From: Chelativorans intermedius
Lineage (GTDB): Bacteria; Pseudomonadota; Alphaproteobacteria; Rhizobiales; Rhizobiaceae
Assembly: GCF_025398255.1 (NCBI RefSeq)
Contig: NZ_JAODNW010000023.1
Location: forward strand, 20,056-84,055
Length of the DNA stretch: 64,000 nucleotides
Reading direction: 5' to 3'
Shown piece by piece: positions 1-8,071 of the stretch (position 1 is its first letter; every line of letters begins with the position of its first letter). The notes below the pieces were generated by a model. That model was not told the origin of the DNA. It made no database searches and worked only from the letters and a program-made list of their open reading frames with translations. The position numbers were made by a program, and so were the translations under genes.

Positions 1-1
1 T

Positions 2-1159
2 CTCGTGCACTTCACCATTCTGCGCCCCCCGGAAAAGCAGGATGGGACGCCGATCAACGAGCTGTCGCTCATCGCCTTTCCCACGCGCGAGCTTTTCGTG
101 GAGAAGATCGAGGATTTCGACCTCATCATTTTCGACCGCTACCAGCACCGCGACGTGCTGCCGATCCTCTACTACGACTACATCGCCGAATATGTGGAAA
201 ATGGCGGCGCGCTGCTGATCGCGGCCGGGCCGGAATTCGCCGGGGAGCAGTCCATCGCCCACACGCCCCTCATCTCCGCCTTGCCGGCACTTCCCAGTGG
301 CGAGGTGACGGAAACCGGCTATCACCCACGGTTGACGGAGACCGGCAATCGCCATCCCGTAACCCGCGGGCTCGACGGTTCCGGCTCCCAGCCGCCGCGG
401 TGGAGCCGCTGGTTCCGCATCGTCGGCATCGACCGCCCTCAGGGCGAGGTGGTGATGAGCGGACCGGACGAACGCCCGCTCCTGCTGCTTGCGCGCCACG
501 GAGAGGGGCGCGTCGGGATGCTCCTTTCCGACCATGGCTGGCTGTGGGCGCGCGGTTTCGAGGGCGGCGGGCCCTATGTGCAGCTTTATCGCCGCATCGC
601 CCACTGGCTAATGAAGGAACCGGAGCTGGAAGAGGAGCGGTTGACGGCGTCTGGCCGCGGCATGCGTCTGGAGATCACCCGCCAGACCATGGCCGAGGAA
701 GCCGATCCGGCAACGGTGACCGCGCCCTCGGGCGAGACGCGCGAGGTGCCGCTGACGGCGGTGCAGCCCGGCCTGTTTCGCGGCATCCTGGATGCGCAGG
801 AGATCGGCCTTTATCAGGTGGAGAATGGCGCGCTGAGCACAGTGGCCCATGTCGGCCCGGTCAACGCGCCCGAATTTACCGACACCGTATCGACGCAGGA
901 GGTGCTGCGGCCGGTGGCCGAGGCGACGGGCGGCAGCGTGCGCCGGCTGGAGAGCGGGCTCTCCGGTCTCGACATTCCCAACATCGTGCCCGTGCGGGCG
1001 AGCGCCGTCACGGCCGCCGGCCGCGACTGGATCGGCCTGAGGACCACCAGCGACAGCGTCCTGCAGTCCGTACGCCGCGTGCCGCTGTTTGCGGGTTTCC
1101 TGGGCCTCGGCATGCTGCTCCTGGCGTTCGGCGCGATGTGGTATCGTGAAGGGCGGTGA
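2..1159 (+). CDS. C-terminal part of a large membrane protein with a glutamine-amidotransferase-like domain (5' end outside window)
   Basis: The reading frame is open from the first complete codon of the window, so this is the 3' part of a longer gene. About the first 200 visible residues resemble a class I glutamine-amidotransferase-like fold used structurally (FDRYQHRD, then ENGGALLIAAGPEF, then a RWFRIV segment and GRVGMLLSDHGWLWARGFEGG). A beta-rich stretch follows and the protein ends in one transmembrane helix (VPLFAGFLGLGMLLLAFGAMW) with a short basic tail. Rhizobial genomes carry such proteins of roughly 900 residues after MoxR, DUF58 and DUF4159 genes; that context lies outside the window, so the assignment is inference. 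No enzymatic role can be claimed. Confidence 0.75.
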   Translation, partial: LVHFTILRPPEKQDGTPINELSLIAFPTRELFVEKIEDFDLIIFDRYQHRDVLPILYYDYIAEYVENGGALLIAAGPEFAGEQSIAHTPLISALPALPSGEVTETGYHPRLTETGNRHPVTRGLDGSGSQPPRWSRWFRIVGIDRPQGEVVMSGPDERPLLLLARHGEGRVGMLLSDHGWLWARGFEGGGPYVQLYRRIAHWLMKEPELEEERLTASGRGMRLEITRQTMAEEADPATVTAPSGETREVPLTAVQPGLFRGILDAQEIGLYQVENGALSTVAHVGPVNAPEFTDTVSTQEVLRPVAEATGGSVRRLESGLSGLDIPNIVPVRASAVTAAGRDWIGLRTTSDSVLQSVRRVPLFAGFLGLGMLLLAFGAMWYREGR

Positions 1160-1178
1160 CGCAGCGCGGGCGCAGCCG

Positions 1179-1718
1179 CTACCCGGCCTTCGCCGAAACG
1201 GCGTCGCGCGCCAGCACCGCATGGACCACGTCACCGCGAAGCGCATCCAGCGCCCCGTCCTTCAGCTCAAGGCCGAGCAGGCGGTTGGGATCGACCGGAC
1301 GCGGCATGCGCAGCTGGCCGGCGGGCAGGCGCGCAAAACCAAGCGGCCCGTAATACGGCTCGTCCCCCACCAGCACGACGACGCCGGCGCCCGCCTTCCT
1401 TGCTGCCTCCACCGCCATCTTCACGAGCTTTCGGCCAATGCCCCGGTTCTTGTAAGGCGGACGCACGGCAAGCGGCCCGAGGAGAAGGCCCCTGCCCGCC
1501 CCCGCGGCGATGGGTGTCATTCGCACCGAGGCGATCACCTGGCCATCCTGCATGGCCACGAAGGAAAGCGCCCGCTCATGCGGGCCATCCTCGCGGATCC
1601 TGTAGGCGGCGCGGGCAAAGCGGCCGGGACCGAAAGCCTCGGCGTTGATCTGTTCGATTTCGGCGTCGTGCGCCGGCTCTTCCGGCAGAAAGGCGATGTC
1701 GATGTCGGCAAGGGACAT
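1179..1718 (-). CDS. GNAT family N-acetyltransferase
   Basis: The 179-residue protein has a GNAT layout. A central strand (ALSFVAMQDGQVIASVRMTPI) leads into LLLGPLAVRPPYKNRGIGRKL, whose RNRGIG-like element matches the acetyl-CoA pyrophosphate loop (Q/RxxGxG/A). The tail VVLVGDEPYYGPLGFARL is typical of the YhbS-like subgroup. I chose the ATG at 1718 because the domain begins right after it; an in-frame start further upstream adds a low-complexity basic extension. The acceptor substrate cannot be told from sequence. It converges on the membrane-protein gene at 1159 with an 19-nt gap. Confidence 0.85.
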   Translation of the reverse strand: MSLADIDIAFLPEEPAHDAEIEQINAEAFGPGRFARAAYRIREDGPHERALSFVAMQDGQVIASVRMTPIAAGAGRGLLLGPLAVRPPYKNRGIGRKLVKMAVEAARKAGAGVVVLVGDEPYYGPLGFARLPAGQLRMPRPVDPNRLLGLELKDGALDALRGDVVHAVLARDAVSAKAG

Positions 1719-2007
1719 GGGGAGGCTTCCGATGGCAGGACAGACAGATGCGGGTGCCGGCAGCATCGGCCGGCCGCGCCCGCCTGGGGCGCGCATCAGC
1801 GTGCTCGTCGTCGCAGCACCGGAAGATGGACCATCGCATCAGCCTCCAGAACGCGGTTCCGCTAGCACCAAACGCTCCCTGCGTCCACTGAAATGATCGT
1901 CATCGGCCACCCGTCCCGCGAAGGTTGACGATGCGTTCACCAGGCCCATGCTTGGGGCCGCCGCCGCGGGCGCTTACATGCCCGGGGAAACGATAGGAGA
2001 AAATGGC
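1719..2007. other. Intergenic region between divergent GNAT and GST genes
   Basis: This 289-nt stretch separates two divergent genes and should hold both promoters. I see no conserved gene, no convincing promoter hexamer pair and no strong hairpin. A short Shine-Dalgarno-like AGGAGA at 1996-2000 belongs to the downstream GST gene. Confidence 0.4.
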
Positions 2008-2997
2008 ATGGGTCTGCTCGTCGACGGCGTCTGGCGCGATCAATGGTACGATACATCGAAGACAGGTGGCCGCTTCGAGCGGTCGAAGTCGCAGTTCCGC
2101 GACTTTATCACCCGCGACGGCCGGCCGGCCGAAGGGCGCGAACGCGGCTTCAAGGCCGAAACCGGCCGCTATCACCTCTATGTCTCCTATGCGTGCCCCT
2201 GGGCACACCGCACGCTGATCTTCCGCAAGCTCAAGAAACTGGAGGACGTCATTTCCGTCTCCGTGGTGCATCACTTCATGGGCGAGAACGGCTGGACCTT
2301 CCGCGCGGAAGACGGGGCGACGGGCGACACGCTCTACGGCGCGGACTTCCTGCACCAGATCTACACGCGGGCGGATCCGCATTATTCCGGCCGCGTGACC
2401 GTGCCGGTCCTGTGGGACCGCAGGACCGAGACCATCGTCAACAACGAATCGGCAGAGATCATCCGCATGTTCAACGCCGCCTTCGACGACTGGGGCGATG
2501 CCTCGGTGGACTTCTACCCCGAGAGCCTGCGCACGGAGATCGACGCCGTCAACGCGCTTGTCTACGAGCATATCAACAACGGTGTCTACAAGGCCGGTTT
2601 CGCAACGACCCAGGAGGCTTACGAGGAAGCCTTCACCGCCCTCTTCGAGGCGCTGGACGAGGTCGAGGCGCGGCTGTCGCGCCAGCGCTATCTGGTAGGC
2701 GAACGGCTGACGGAGGCGGACTGGCGGCTTTTCACCACGCTGGTGCGCTTCGATCCCGTTTATGTCGGCCACTTCAAGTGCAACCTGAGACGCATCGCCG
2801 ACTATCCGAACCTGTCGAACTATCTGCGCGAGCTCTACCAGGTGCCGGGCGTGGCCGAGACGGTGAACATGCAGCACATCAAGGCGCACTACTACGCCAG
2901 CCATGCCACCATAAACCCGACGCGCATCGTGCCGCTGGGCCCGCAGATCGACCATTGGGCGCCCCACGACCGCGACCGCCTGCCTGCCACGTCCTGA
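2008..2997 (+). CDS. Glutathionyl-hydroquinone reductase (Xi-class GST, YqjG/ECM4 family)
   Basis: The 329-residue protein has the Xi-class GST signature. The catalytic cysteine lies in the motif YVSYACPWAHRTLI near residue 55, and GENGWTF is the loop characteristic of the family. A C-terminal helical domain contains LVGERLTEADWRLFTTLVRFD. Family members reduce glutathionyl-hydroquinones using glutathione in the cytoplasm. I chose the ATG at 2008 because AGGAGA precedes it by 7 nt; the open frame extends to 1948 without a better site. The gene converges on the Nudix gene with a 5-nt gap. Confidence 0.93.
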   Translation: MGLLVDGVWRDQWYDTSKTGGRFERSKSQFRDFITRDGRPAEGRERGFKAETGRYHLYVSYACPWAHRTLIFRKLKKLEDVISVSVVHHFMGENGWTFRAEDGATGDTLYGADFLHQIYTRADPHYSGRVTVPVLWDRRTETIVNNESAEIIRMFNAAFDDWGDASVDFYPESLRTEIDAVNALVYEHINNGVYKAGFATTQEAYEEAFTALFEALDEVEARLSRQRYLVGERLTEADWRLFTTLVRFDPVYVGHFKCNLRRIADYPNLSNYLRELYQVPGVAETVNMQHIKAHYYASHATINPTRIVPLGPQIDHWAPHDRDRLPATS

Positions 2998-3002
2998 ACG
3001 GC

Positions 3003-3491
3003 CTACCACTCCGCCGAGGCAGGCGCGCCCTGGAAAACCTCCAGAAGACGCCTGCGGGTCGCTTCCGTGGTTTCGGGCGGCAGCGCATCGAGCGGGAAGA
3101 ACCGCGCCTCGGCGATCTCCCGGTCCGGCACATGGGGTCCGGTCCGGCGGAACGCGGTGACGAGATAGACCGCCACATGGTCGCGGCGGCTGGCCCTGCG
3201 GTTGAAGTGAACAGACTTCAGTTCCGGCGCGCCGGTCAGCGCGATGTTGCCCTCCTCGGCCAGCTCGCGCGCGAGGGCCGCCTCCATGGTCTCGCCGGGC
3301 TCCACGCCGCCGCCCGGCAGTTGCCAGCCCGGCACATAGGTATGGCGCACCAGAAGCACGGCACGCGCTGGCGCATCGAAAACGATGCCGCGAACGCCAA
3401 GCGTCATGGGCCTGCGCAGCAGGAACCAGAGATGGAAAAGGCGCACGCGCAGCCGCCTGTCGCGCACGCTGCGGGAAGGCAGCGCGCTCAT
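3003..3491 (-). CDS. Nudix hydrolase
   Basis: The 162-residue protein carries a Nudix box at about residues 70-95: GGGVEPGE, seven residues, then RELAEEGNI. The canonical consensus ends REUxEExGU; here the final glycine position is Asn, a mild deviation, while the metal-binding Glu residues are intact. A WQLPGG element precedes it, and the N-terminus is basic (RDRRLRVRLFHLWFLLRRP). The family hydrolyses nucleoside diphosphates linked to another moiety; the substrate is not predictable. I chose the ATG at 3491, since upstream residues encode a low-complexity stretch overlapping the divergent promoter. The metallophosphoesterase gene starts divergently 53 nt away. Confidence 0.88.
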   Translation of the reverse strand: MSALPSRSVRDRRLRVRLFHLWFLLRRPMTLGVRGIVFDAPARAVLLVRHTYVPGWQLPGGGVEPGETMEAALARELAEEGNIALTGAPELKSVHFNRRASRRDHVAVYLVTAFRRTGPHVPDREIAEARFFPLDALPPETTEATRRRLLEVFQGAPASAEW

Positions 3492-3544
3492 GCCGCGCCT
3501 GCCCCGGGCTGGAAAGGCGCGTCGGCCTGGACTACACACGGGGC

Positions 3545-4465
3545 ATGTTTCGCTTGGCGCATTTCTCCGACATTCATCTGGGGCCTCTGCCCGACATAAC
3601 CTATCGCGAGCTCGCCTCCAAACGCATCACCGGCTACATCAACTGGCACCGCCGCCGGCGCGTCAATCTCGACAATGGCATCCTCGACCGCATTACCGAC
3701 GACATGCTGGCGGCCGAGCCGGATCATATCGCGCTCACCGGGGATCTGGTGAACCTCGCCCTCGACAAGGAGATCGAGATGGCGCGGCTGTGGCTGGAGG
3801 GTCTGGGCGAGCCGGATGCCATCTCCGTGGTGCCCGGCAATCACGATGCCTATGTGCCGGGCGCGCTTGCCAGGGTGTGCGGCGCCTGGGGCGCCTACAT
3901 GGCCGGCGACGGGCAGCCGGCCCCCAGGAGCCGCCGCGGCTTCCCCTATCTCAGGGTGCGCGGGCCCGTGGCGCTCATCGGCCTCTCCTCGGCGCGCGCC
4001 ACGGCGCCATTTCTGGCCAGCGGCTATTTTACCGAAGCGCAGGCAAGGCGCACCGCCAGGCTTCTGGACGAGACGGGCGCAAAGGGACTGTTCCGCATTC
4101 TCATGATCCATCATCCGCCCGTGCGCGGCGCCACCGGACCGCACAAGCGACTGTTCGGCATCACCCGGTTTCAGAAGATGGTGCGCCGCCACGGGGCGGA
4201 GCTGGTGTTGCACGGCCACACCCACCTCCCCACCGTGCACCGCGTGGACGGGCCGACGGGCAGCGTGCCGGTGGTGGGCGTGGCCGCCGCCGGCCAGGCC
4301 CATGGCGGAGCCAAGCCGCCCGCCCATTACAACCTGTTCGAGATCGTCGGGGCGCCGGGCGCCTGGCAGGTGCGCCTCACGCGGCGCGGCGCCATGGACG
4401 GGACACCGCAGATCGGAGAGATTTCCACCCAGCTTCTGGTGTCAGGCGAGCGCGCGCCCGCCTGA
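3545..4465 (+). CDS. Calcineurin-like metallophosphoesterase
   Basis: The 306-residue protein holds all five metallophosphoesterase metal-binding blocks in order: SDIHLG near the N-terminus, GDLVN around residue 62, GNHDAY around residue 97, HHPPVRG in the middle, and HGHTHLP near residue 225. These bind a dinuclear metal centre. The substrate could be a cyclic nucleotide, lipid headgroup or phosphoprotein, and nothing in the context decides it. The gene is convergent with the next gene; a perfect hairpin spans both stop codons. Confidence 0.9.
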   Translation: MFRLAHFSDIHLGPLPDITYRELASKRITGYINWHRRRRVNLDNGILDRITDDMLAAEPDHIALTGDLVNLALDKEIEMARLWLEGLGEPDAISVVPGNHDAYVPGALARVCGAWGAYMAGDGQPAPRSRRGFPYLRVRGPVALIGLSSARATAPFLASGYFTEAQARRTARLLDETGAKGLFRILMIHHPPVRGATGPHKRLFGITRFQKMVRRHGAELVLHGHTHLPTVHRVDGPTGSVPVVGVAAAGQAHGGAKPPAHYNLFEIVGAPGAWQVRLTRRGAMDGTPQIGEISTQLLVSGERAPA

Positions 4466-4479
4466 GGCAGAAGCCTCAG
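4462..4479. terminator. Bidirectional hairpin between convergent genes
   Basis: CTGAGGC-AGAA-GCCTCAG is a perfect 7-bp stem with a 4-nt loop. It overlaps the TGA of the metallophosphoesterase (4463-4465) and the stop of the minus-strand gene (4476-4478). No U-tract is obvious on either side, so termination efficiency is uncertain. Confidence 0.6.
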
Positions 4480-5075
4480 CGCAGCAGGCTCTCGATCTCG
4501 GGAAACCGCTCGGACAGGAAGAAGAAAACGCTTCCCGCCCCCACCAAGCCGCCGGCAAGAACGAGCAGGAGACCGGAGAAGAAGGCGCGCCATCGGCTGC
4601 GCGGCCTGGGGCCTGCCGCCCGCACCGGCTGCACGCCGCGCGGCAGGGCCTCGACCTCACCCTCGACCATGCGCTGGCGCTCCACCACCCGCTCGGCGAT
4701 ATAGCGGGTGACATGGTCGGCCACCTGCGCCATGTCGGTCGATTCCGCCAGCACCACACGGCCCATGCGCGTGTCGCGCACGAAACGATAGGTGCGCCGG
4801 TCGCGCCCCATGGTGACATGCGCCACCGCGTCGATCCACAGGCGCGGCTGGGTGCCCGAGGAGATGGCGAAATCGAAGGTCGGATCGTCCTGCGGCACCT
4901 CTGCAAAGACGGGCTGCAGTTCCTGCGCCAGAAGCTCCAGGCGCATGCGGCCGGCCTCGCGCATCTCCACCACCACGTCCTCGCGATCGGCGGCGGCATT
5001 GCGCATCTCGCGCACGGCATCGGAAAGCTTGCGCACATTGGCCGCGGGAGCGACGTTCTGGCTGGCCTCGCTCAT
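4476..5075 (-). CDS. Conserved hypothetical protein with C-terminal membrane anchor; predicted CtrA target
   Basis: I do not recognise a named family. The 199-residue protein has a charged helical N-terminus (ANVRKLSDAVREMRNAAADRED), a central alpha/beta stretch (LWIDAVAHVTMGRDRRTYRFV, RMGRVVLAESTDM) and a single C-terminal membrane helix (AFFSGLLLVLAGGLVGAGS) followed by about 15 residues. That topology suggests a tail-anchored protein with its bulk in the cytoplasm. The start at 5075 has GGAG 8 nt upstream. A full TTAA-N7-TTAAC box lies 28 nt upstream of the start codon, so the gene is probably in the CtrA cell-cycle regulon; ctrA itself is 29 kb away in this window. Confidence 0.8.
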   Translation of the reverse strand: MSEASQNVAPAANVRKLSDAVREMRNAAADREDVVVEMREAGRMRLELLAQELQPVFAEVPQDDPTFDFAISSGTQPRLWIDAVAHVTMGRDRRTYRFVRDTRMGRVVLAESTDMAQVADHVTRYIAERVVERQRMVEGEVEALPRGVQPVRAAGPRPRSRWRAFFSGLLLVLAGGLVGAGSVFFFLSERFPEIESLLR

Positions 5076-5102
5076 GATGGTTCTCCAGGCCAAGAATTGT
5101 CC

Positions 5103-5118
5103 TTAACCTACCGTTAAC
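5103..5118. promoter_or_regulatory. Full-consensus CtrA binding box
   Basis: TTAA (5103-5106), seven bases, TTAAC (5114-5118) matches the CtrA consensus TTAA-N7-TTAAC exactly. The motif lies 28-43 nt upstream of the start codon at 5075, so bound CtrA would sit at or near the promoter. No other perfect match was found in the intergenic regions I read. Confidence 0.65.
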
Positions 5119-5180
5119 ACGGGCAGGCAGGAAAATCATCTCGATTTGTTCCGTTTTCGTGCTTGTGCACCGCTGAAGCT

Positions 5181-5954
5181 TCAGTGGCCGCCGTCTGCCT
5201 GCCGTATCGCCAGATCGAGAAGCGCGGCCATGTCCTGCGGCGCCTCTTCCGGGAGCATATGGCCGAGATCGGGATAGAGATGGGCGGTGAAATGCGCCGG
5301 CAGATCCCGCGCCTGTGCAACCGGCAACACCGTATCGAGCAGACCCCATGCCACGTGAACCGGCACGGGAAGCGCGGCCAGCCTGTCGCGCGGCAGAACG
5401 CCCTGACGGCCATCGCGCACGATCAGGCCGCAGATGCGCTGCAGCATCGCCTGCTGGCCCGGAACGGCGCGCATGGCCAGCACCTCGCGCAGCGCGCCTT
5501 CGTCGATTGCCGGGCGCCGGCCGGACATGAGGCACAGGCTGTCGCGCAGCGCCGCCGCGTTGTCGGCACCGATGAAGCGCTCAAGCAGCGGCGCATTGAT
5601 GTGCGGTCCGAAGCCGCCGGGGGCAAGCAGGGCGAGCGAGCGCACCCGCTGCGGCGCGGCGAGCGCCATAAGCGCCGCCACCGCGCCGCCGAAAGAGTGG
5701 CCGGCCAGATGAAACCGCTCAACCGCGCGCGCGTCGAGATCGGCCAGCACGGCCCTTGCGGCGACCGCCGCCGGCCCGGCCTCGGGAAAGTCGAGCGAAC
5801 CGCCGTGGCCCGGTAGATCGTAGGCGAGAATCCGAACGCCGCCGAGGCGTTCACGCACGCCCGCCCACGCGCGGTGGGAGCCCGCCAGCCCATGCAGCAG
5901 GACGAGGGCGCTCCCACCCTCGCCCGTGCAGCACGCGTGGAGACCGCCGCTCAC
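5181..5954 (-). CDS. Alpha/beta hydrolase, translationally coupled to leuA
   Basis: The 257-residue protein is an alpha/beta hydrolase: LLHGLAGSHRAW is the oxyanion loop, GHSFGG the nucleophile elbow, WGLLDTVLP supplies the acid and LGHMLPEEAP the histidine. It resembles the hydrolase-like domains found in acetoin-dehydrogenase E2 chains. The start is a GTG at 5954 whose last two bases plus the next A form the leuA stop (GTGA overlap), so translation is probably coupled to leuA. A substrate in leucine metabolism is only a guess. The frame stays open far upstream inside leuA, but that part is antisense-shadow sequence and is not conserved-looking. Confidence 0.88.
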   Translation of the reverse strand: MSGGLHACCTGEGGSALVLLHGLAGSHRAWAGVRERLGGVRILAYDLPGHGGSLDFPEAGPAAVAARAVLADLDARAVERFHLAGHSFGGAVAALMALAAPQRVRSLALLAPGGFGPHINAPLLERFIGADNAAALRDSLCLMSGRRPAIDEGALREVLAMRAVPGQQAMLQRICGLIVRDGRQGVLPRDRLAALPVPVHVAWGLLDTVLPVAQARDLPAHFTAHLYPDLGHMLPEEAPQDMAALLDLAIRQADGGH

Positions 5955-7663
5955 CCGACGATACGGTTGGCGGCAGAGGTCACGGCCTCCAGCGAAGCGG
6001 TGACGATGTTGGTGTTGATGCCGACCCCGAAGAGCCTGCCTCCGGGGTGCTCCATCTCGACATAGCTCACCGCCGCCGCGTCGGTGCCGCGCTGCAGCGA
6101 GTGCTCGGAATAGTCGAGAACCGTCATCTCCACGCCCAGATGGGCCGAAAGCGCGTTGACGAAGCCGTCGATGGGGCCGGTTCCGGTGCCGCGGATGGTC
6201 TTTTCCTCGCCGCCATCCAGAATGGTGGCCTCCACGATGCGCCGCCCCTTCGCCTCCGGCGCGGGAAAGGTCTGGTGATCGAGGAACTTCAGCCGCGCAC
6301 CGGGCTGCTCGACATAGAGCTCCAGAAAGCGTTCGTAGATGCGCCGGGAGGGCAGTTCCTTGCCTTCCGCGTCGGTGATCGCCTGGATGTCCTCGCGAAA
6401 CTCCACCTGCAGGTTGCGCGGCAGGTTGAAGCCGTAGTCGGCCTGCATCACATAGGCGATGCCGCCCTTGCCGGACTGGGAGTTGATGCGGATGATGGCC
6501 TCGTAGGTGCGGCCCACATCCTGCGGGTCGATGGGAAGATAGGGCACCTCCCACAGTTCCTTGTTGGACTGGCGGTAGGCCTTCATGCCCTTGTTGATCG
6601 CATCCTGATGGGAGCCGGAAAAGGCGGTGTAGACCAGCTCGCCCACATAGGGGTGGCGCTCGGGAATGCGGAGCTGGTTGGAATATTCGTAGACATCCTT
6701 GATGCGATTGATGTCCGAGCAGTCGAGCATCGGATCGACGCCCTGCGTGTACATGTTGAGCGCCAGCGTCACGATGTCGACATTGCCGGTGCGCTCGCCA
6801 TTGCCGAACAGCGTGCCCTCCACCCGGTCGGCGCCCGCCATCAGGCCGAGCTCCGTGGCGGCGATGCCGGTGCCGCGGTCGTTGTGCGGGTGCAGCGACA
6901 GGATGATGCAGTCACGCCGGTCGAGATTGCGGTGCATCCATTCGATCTGGTCGGCATGGATGTTGGGCGTGGACATCTCCACCGTGGCCGGCAGGTTGAG
7001 GATCAGCTTGTTGTCGGGCGTCGGGTCGATGATCTCGGTGACGGCGTTGCAGATTTCCAGCGCCACCTCCAACTCGGTGCCGGTGAAGCTTTCCGGCGAA
7101 TACTGGAAGCGGTAGCCGCCCCCCGCCTTCGCCGCCATGTCGGTGATCATCTTGGCGGCGTCGGTGGCGATCCTCTTGATGCCGGCGACATCCTTGCCGA
7201 AGACGACGCGCCGCTGCAGCTCGCTGGTGGAGTTGTAGAAATGGACGATGGGGCGCCGCGCGCCCTCAAGCGCCTCGAAGGTGCGGGCAATCAGCTCCGG
7301 CCGGCACTGCACCAGAACCTGAAGCGAGACGTCCTCCGGCACGTTGCCCTGCTCGATGGCCCAGCGCGTGAAATCGAAATCGGTCTGCGAGGCGGACGGA
7401 AAGCCGATCTCGATCTCCTTGAAGCCCATGTCGAGAAGCAGGGCGAACATGCGCGCTTTGCGGTCATGGCCCATGGGGTCGATGAGGGCCTGGTTGCCGT
7501 CGCGCAGGTCGACCGAGCACCAGATCGGCGCCTTCTCGATGCGCTTCGATGGCCATGTGCGGTCCGGCAGATCGACCTGCGGGTAGGGCTGGTACTTGCG
7601 GGCTGCGGCGGGCATGCCCTTGCGGCCCGCATTGCGACTGGCAGCTTCGTTCTTGGCGTCCAT
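5951..7663 (-). CDS. leuA: 2-isopropylmalate synthase
   Basis: The 570-residue protein condenses acetyl-CoA with 2-ketoisovalerate, the first committed step of leucine biosynthesis. The TIM-barrel start shows WCSVDLRDGNQALIDPM, with the metal-binding Arg-Asp pair. LHPHNDRGTGIAATELGL supplies the catalytic His residues, and GNGERTGNVDI is the family signature. The C-terminal regulatory domain (about residues 440-570) contains the usual GTGPIDGFVNAL and DYSEHSLQRGTDA elements that bind leucine for feedback. The length fits the long class (about 560-570 residues). The start at 7663 has GGGAG 9 nt upstream. A Leu-rich leader peptide and candidate attenuator precede it, and an alpha/beta hydrolase overlaps its stop. 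Confidence 0.97.
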   Translation of the reverse strand: MDAKNEAASRNAGRKGMPAAARKYQPYPQVDLPDRTWPSKRIEKAPIWCSVDLRDGNQALIDPMGHDRKARMFALLLDMGFKEIEIGFPSASQTDFDFTRWAIEQGNVPEDVSLQVLVQCRPELIARTFEALEGARRPIVHFYNSTSELQRRVVFGKDVAGIKRIATDAAKMITDMAAKAGGGYRFQYSPESFTGTELEVALEICNAVTEIIDPTPDNKLILNLPATVEMSTPNIHADQIEWMHRNLDRRDCIILSLHPHNDRGTGIAATELGLMAGADRVEGTLFGNGERTGNVDIVTLALNMYTQGVDPMLDCSDINRIKDVYEYSNQLRIPERHPYVGELVYTAFSGSHQDAINKGMKAYRQSNKELWEVPYLPIDPQDVGRTYEAIIRINSQSGKGGIAYVMQADYGFNLPRNLQVEFREDIQAITDAEGKELPSRRIYERFLELYVEQPGARLKFLDHQTFPAPEAKGRRIVEATILDGGEEKTIRGTGTGPIDGFVNALSAHLGVEMTVLDYSEHSLQRGTDAAAVSYVEMEHPGGRLFGVGINTNIVTASLEAVTSAANRIVG

Positions 7664-7760
7664 CTTCGATCACTCCCGGCGGCGGCAGGTTTGGTCCGAT
7701 GCTCCGCGCCGTCTGTCAAGACTTCAATCAAAAGGTTCTTTCGGGGGAAGGAGCAAACCA

Positions 7761-7809
7761 GCGCGACCGGCGACATCGACCGCCGGGCGCCCCTTCAACG
7801 GACCCGGCG
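7761..7809 (-). promoter_or_regulatory. Candidate leu attenuator (alternative hairpins)
   Basis: Reading the minus strand, CGCCGGG at 7809-7803 (inside the end of leuL) can pair with CCCGGCG at 7787-7781. The same segment can instead pair through CCGGCG with CGCCGG at 7772-7767, extended by GCGC/GCGC at 7790-7787 and 7764-7761. The two pairings are mutually exclusive, as expected of an antiterminator and a terminator. The tract after the second hairpin (TGGTTTGCTCCTT) is only modestly U-rich, so termination strength is uncertain. Confidence 0.55.
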
Positions 7810-7914
7810 ATCGCCAGTAAGGCCGAGAAGCAGAAGAGCCGAAGCAAGCACGCGCACCGCCGCGCCGCGGGCGGCGGAACGATCCAAAGGGAAAGGGCAT
7901 GCGCTCATCAACAT
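7795..7914 (-). CDS. leuL: Leucine-rich leader peptide of leuA (leuL)
   Basis: A 39-residue ORF starts with ATG at 7914 (second in-frame ATG at 7908) and ends 131 nt before leuA. It contains four consecutive leucine codons (CTT CTG CTT CTC at 7836-7825) in the segment ASALLLLGLTGDRRVR, plus four further leucine codons elsewhere. This is what a ribosome-stalling sensor of charged tRNA-Leu should look like. A promoter-like TTGCGC-N17-TATCAA ends 6 nt before the ATG, so the transcript may be leaderless. Leader peptides before leuA are known in alphaproteobacteria; this instance is read directly here. Confidence 0.7.
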   Translation of the reverse strand: MLMSACPFPLDRSAARGAAVRVLASALLLLGLTGDRRVR

Positions 7915-7920
7915 GAGCGC

Positions 7921-7949
7921 TTGATAACCGACACCGCCCCACCGCGCAA
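7921..7949 (-). promoter_or_regulatory. Predicted promoter of leuL-leuA
   Basis: TTGCGC (7949-7944), a 17-nt spacer and TATCAA (7926-7921) form a sigma-70-type promoter. The -10 element ends 6 nt before the leuL ATG, so transcription would begin at or next to the start codon. The trpL promoter has the same -35 hexamer, spacer and offset. Confidence 0.5.
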
Positions 7950-8071
7950 GAGCAGCTTGACAGGCAGGACATGCTGGCCACCGACCGTTGGCCTTCGATC
8001 AGGCCGCTTCAAGTGCCTTGTCCTCGCCTCATGCTCTTCGAGAAGACGCAGGCCCGCGGGCAGGCGCGGCA

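Noticed and set aside
5756..7924. Long plus-strand open frame opposite leuA
   Set aside because: It is antisense to a clearly conserved leuA and shows no family resemblance; high GC keeps stops rare.
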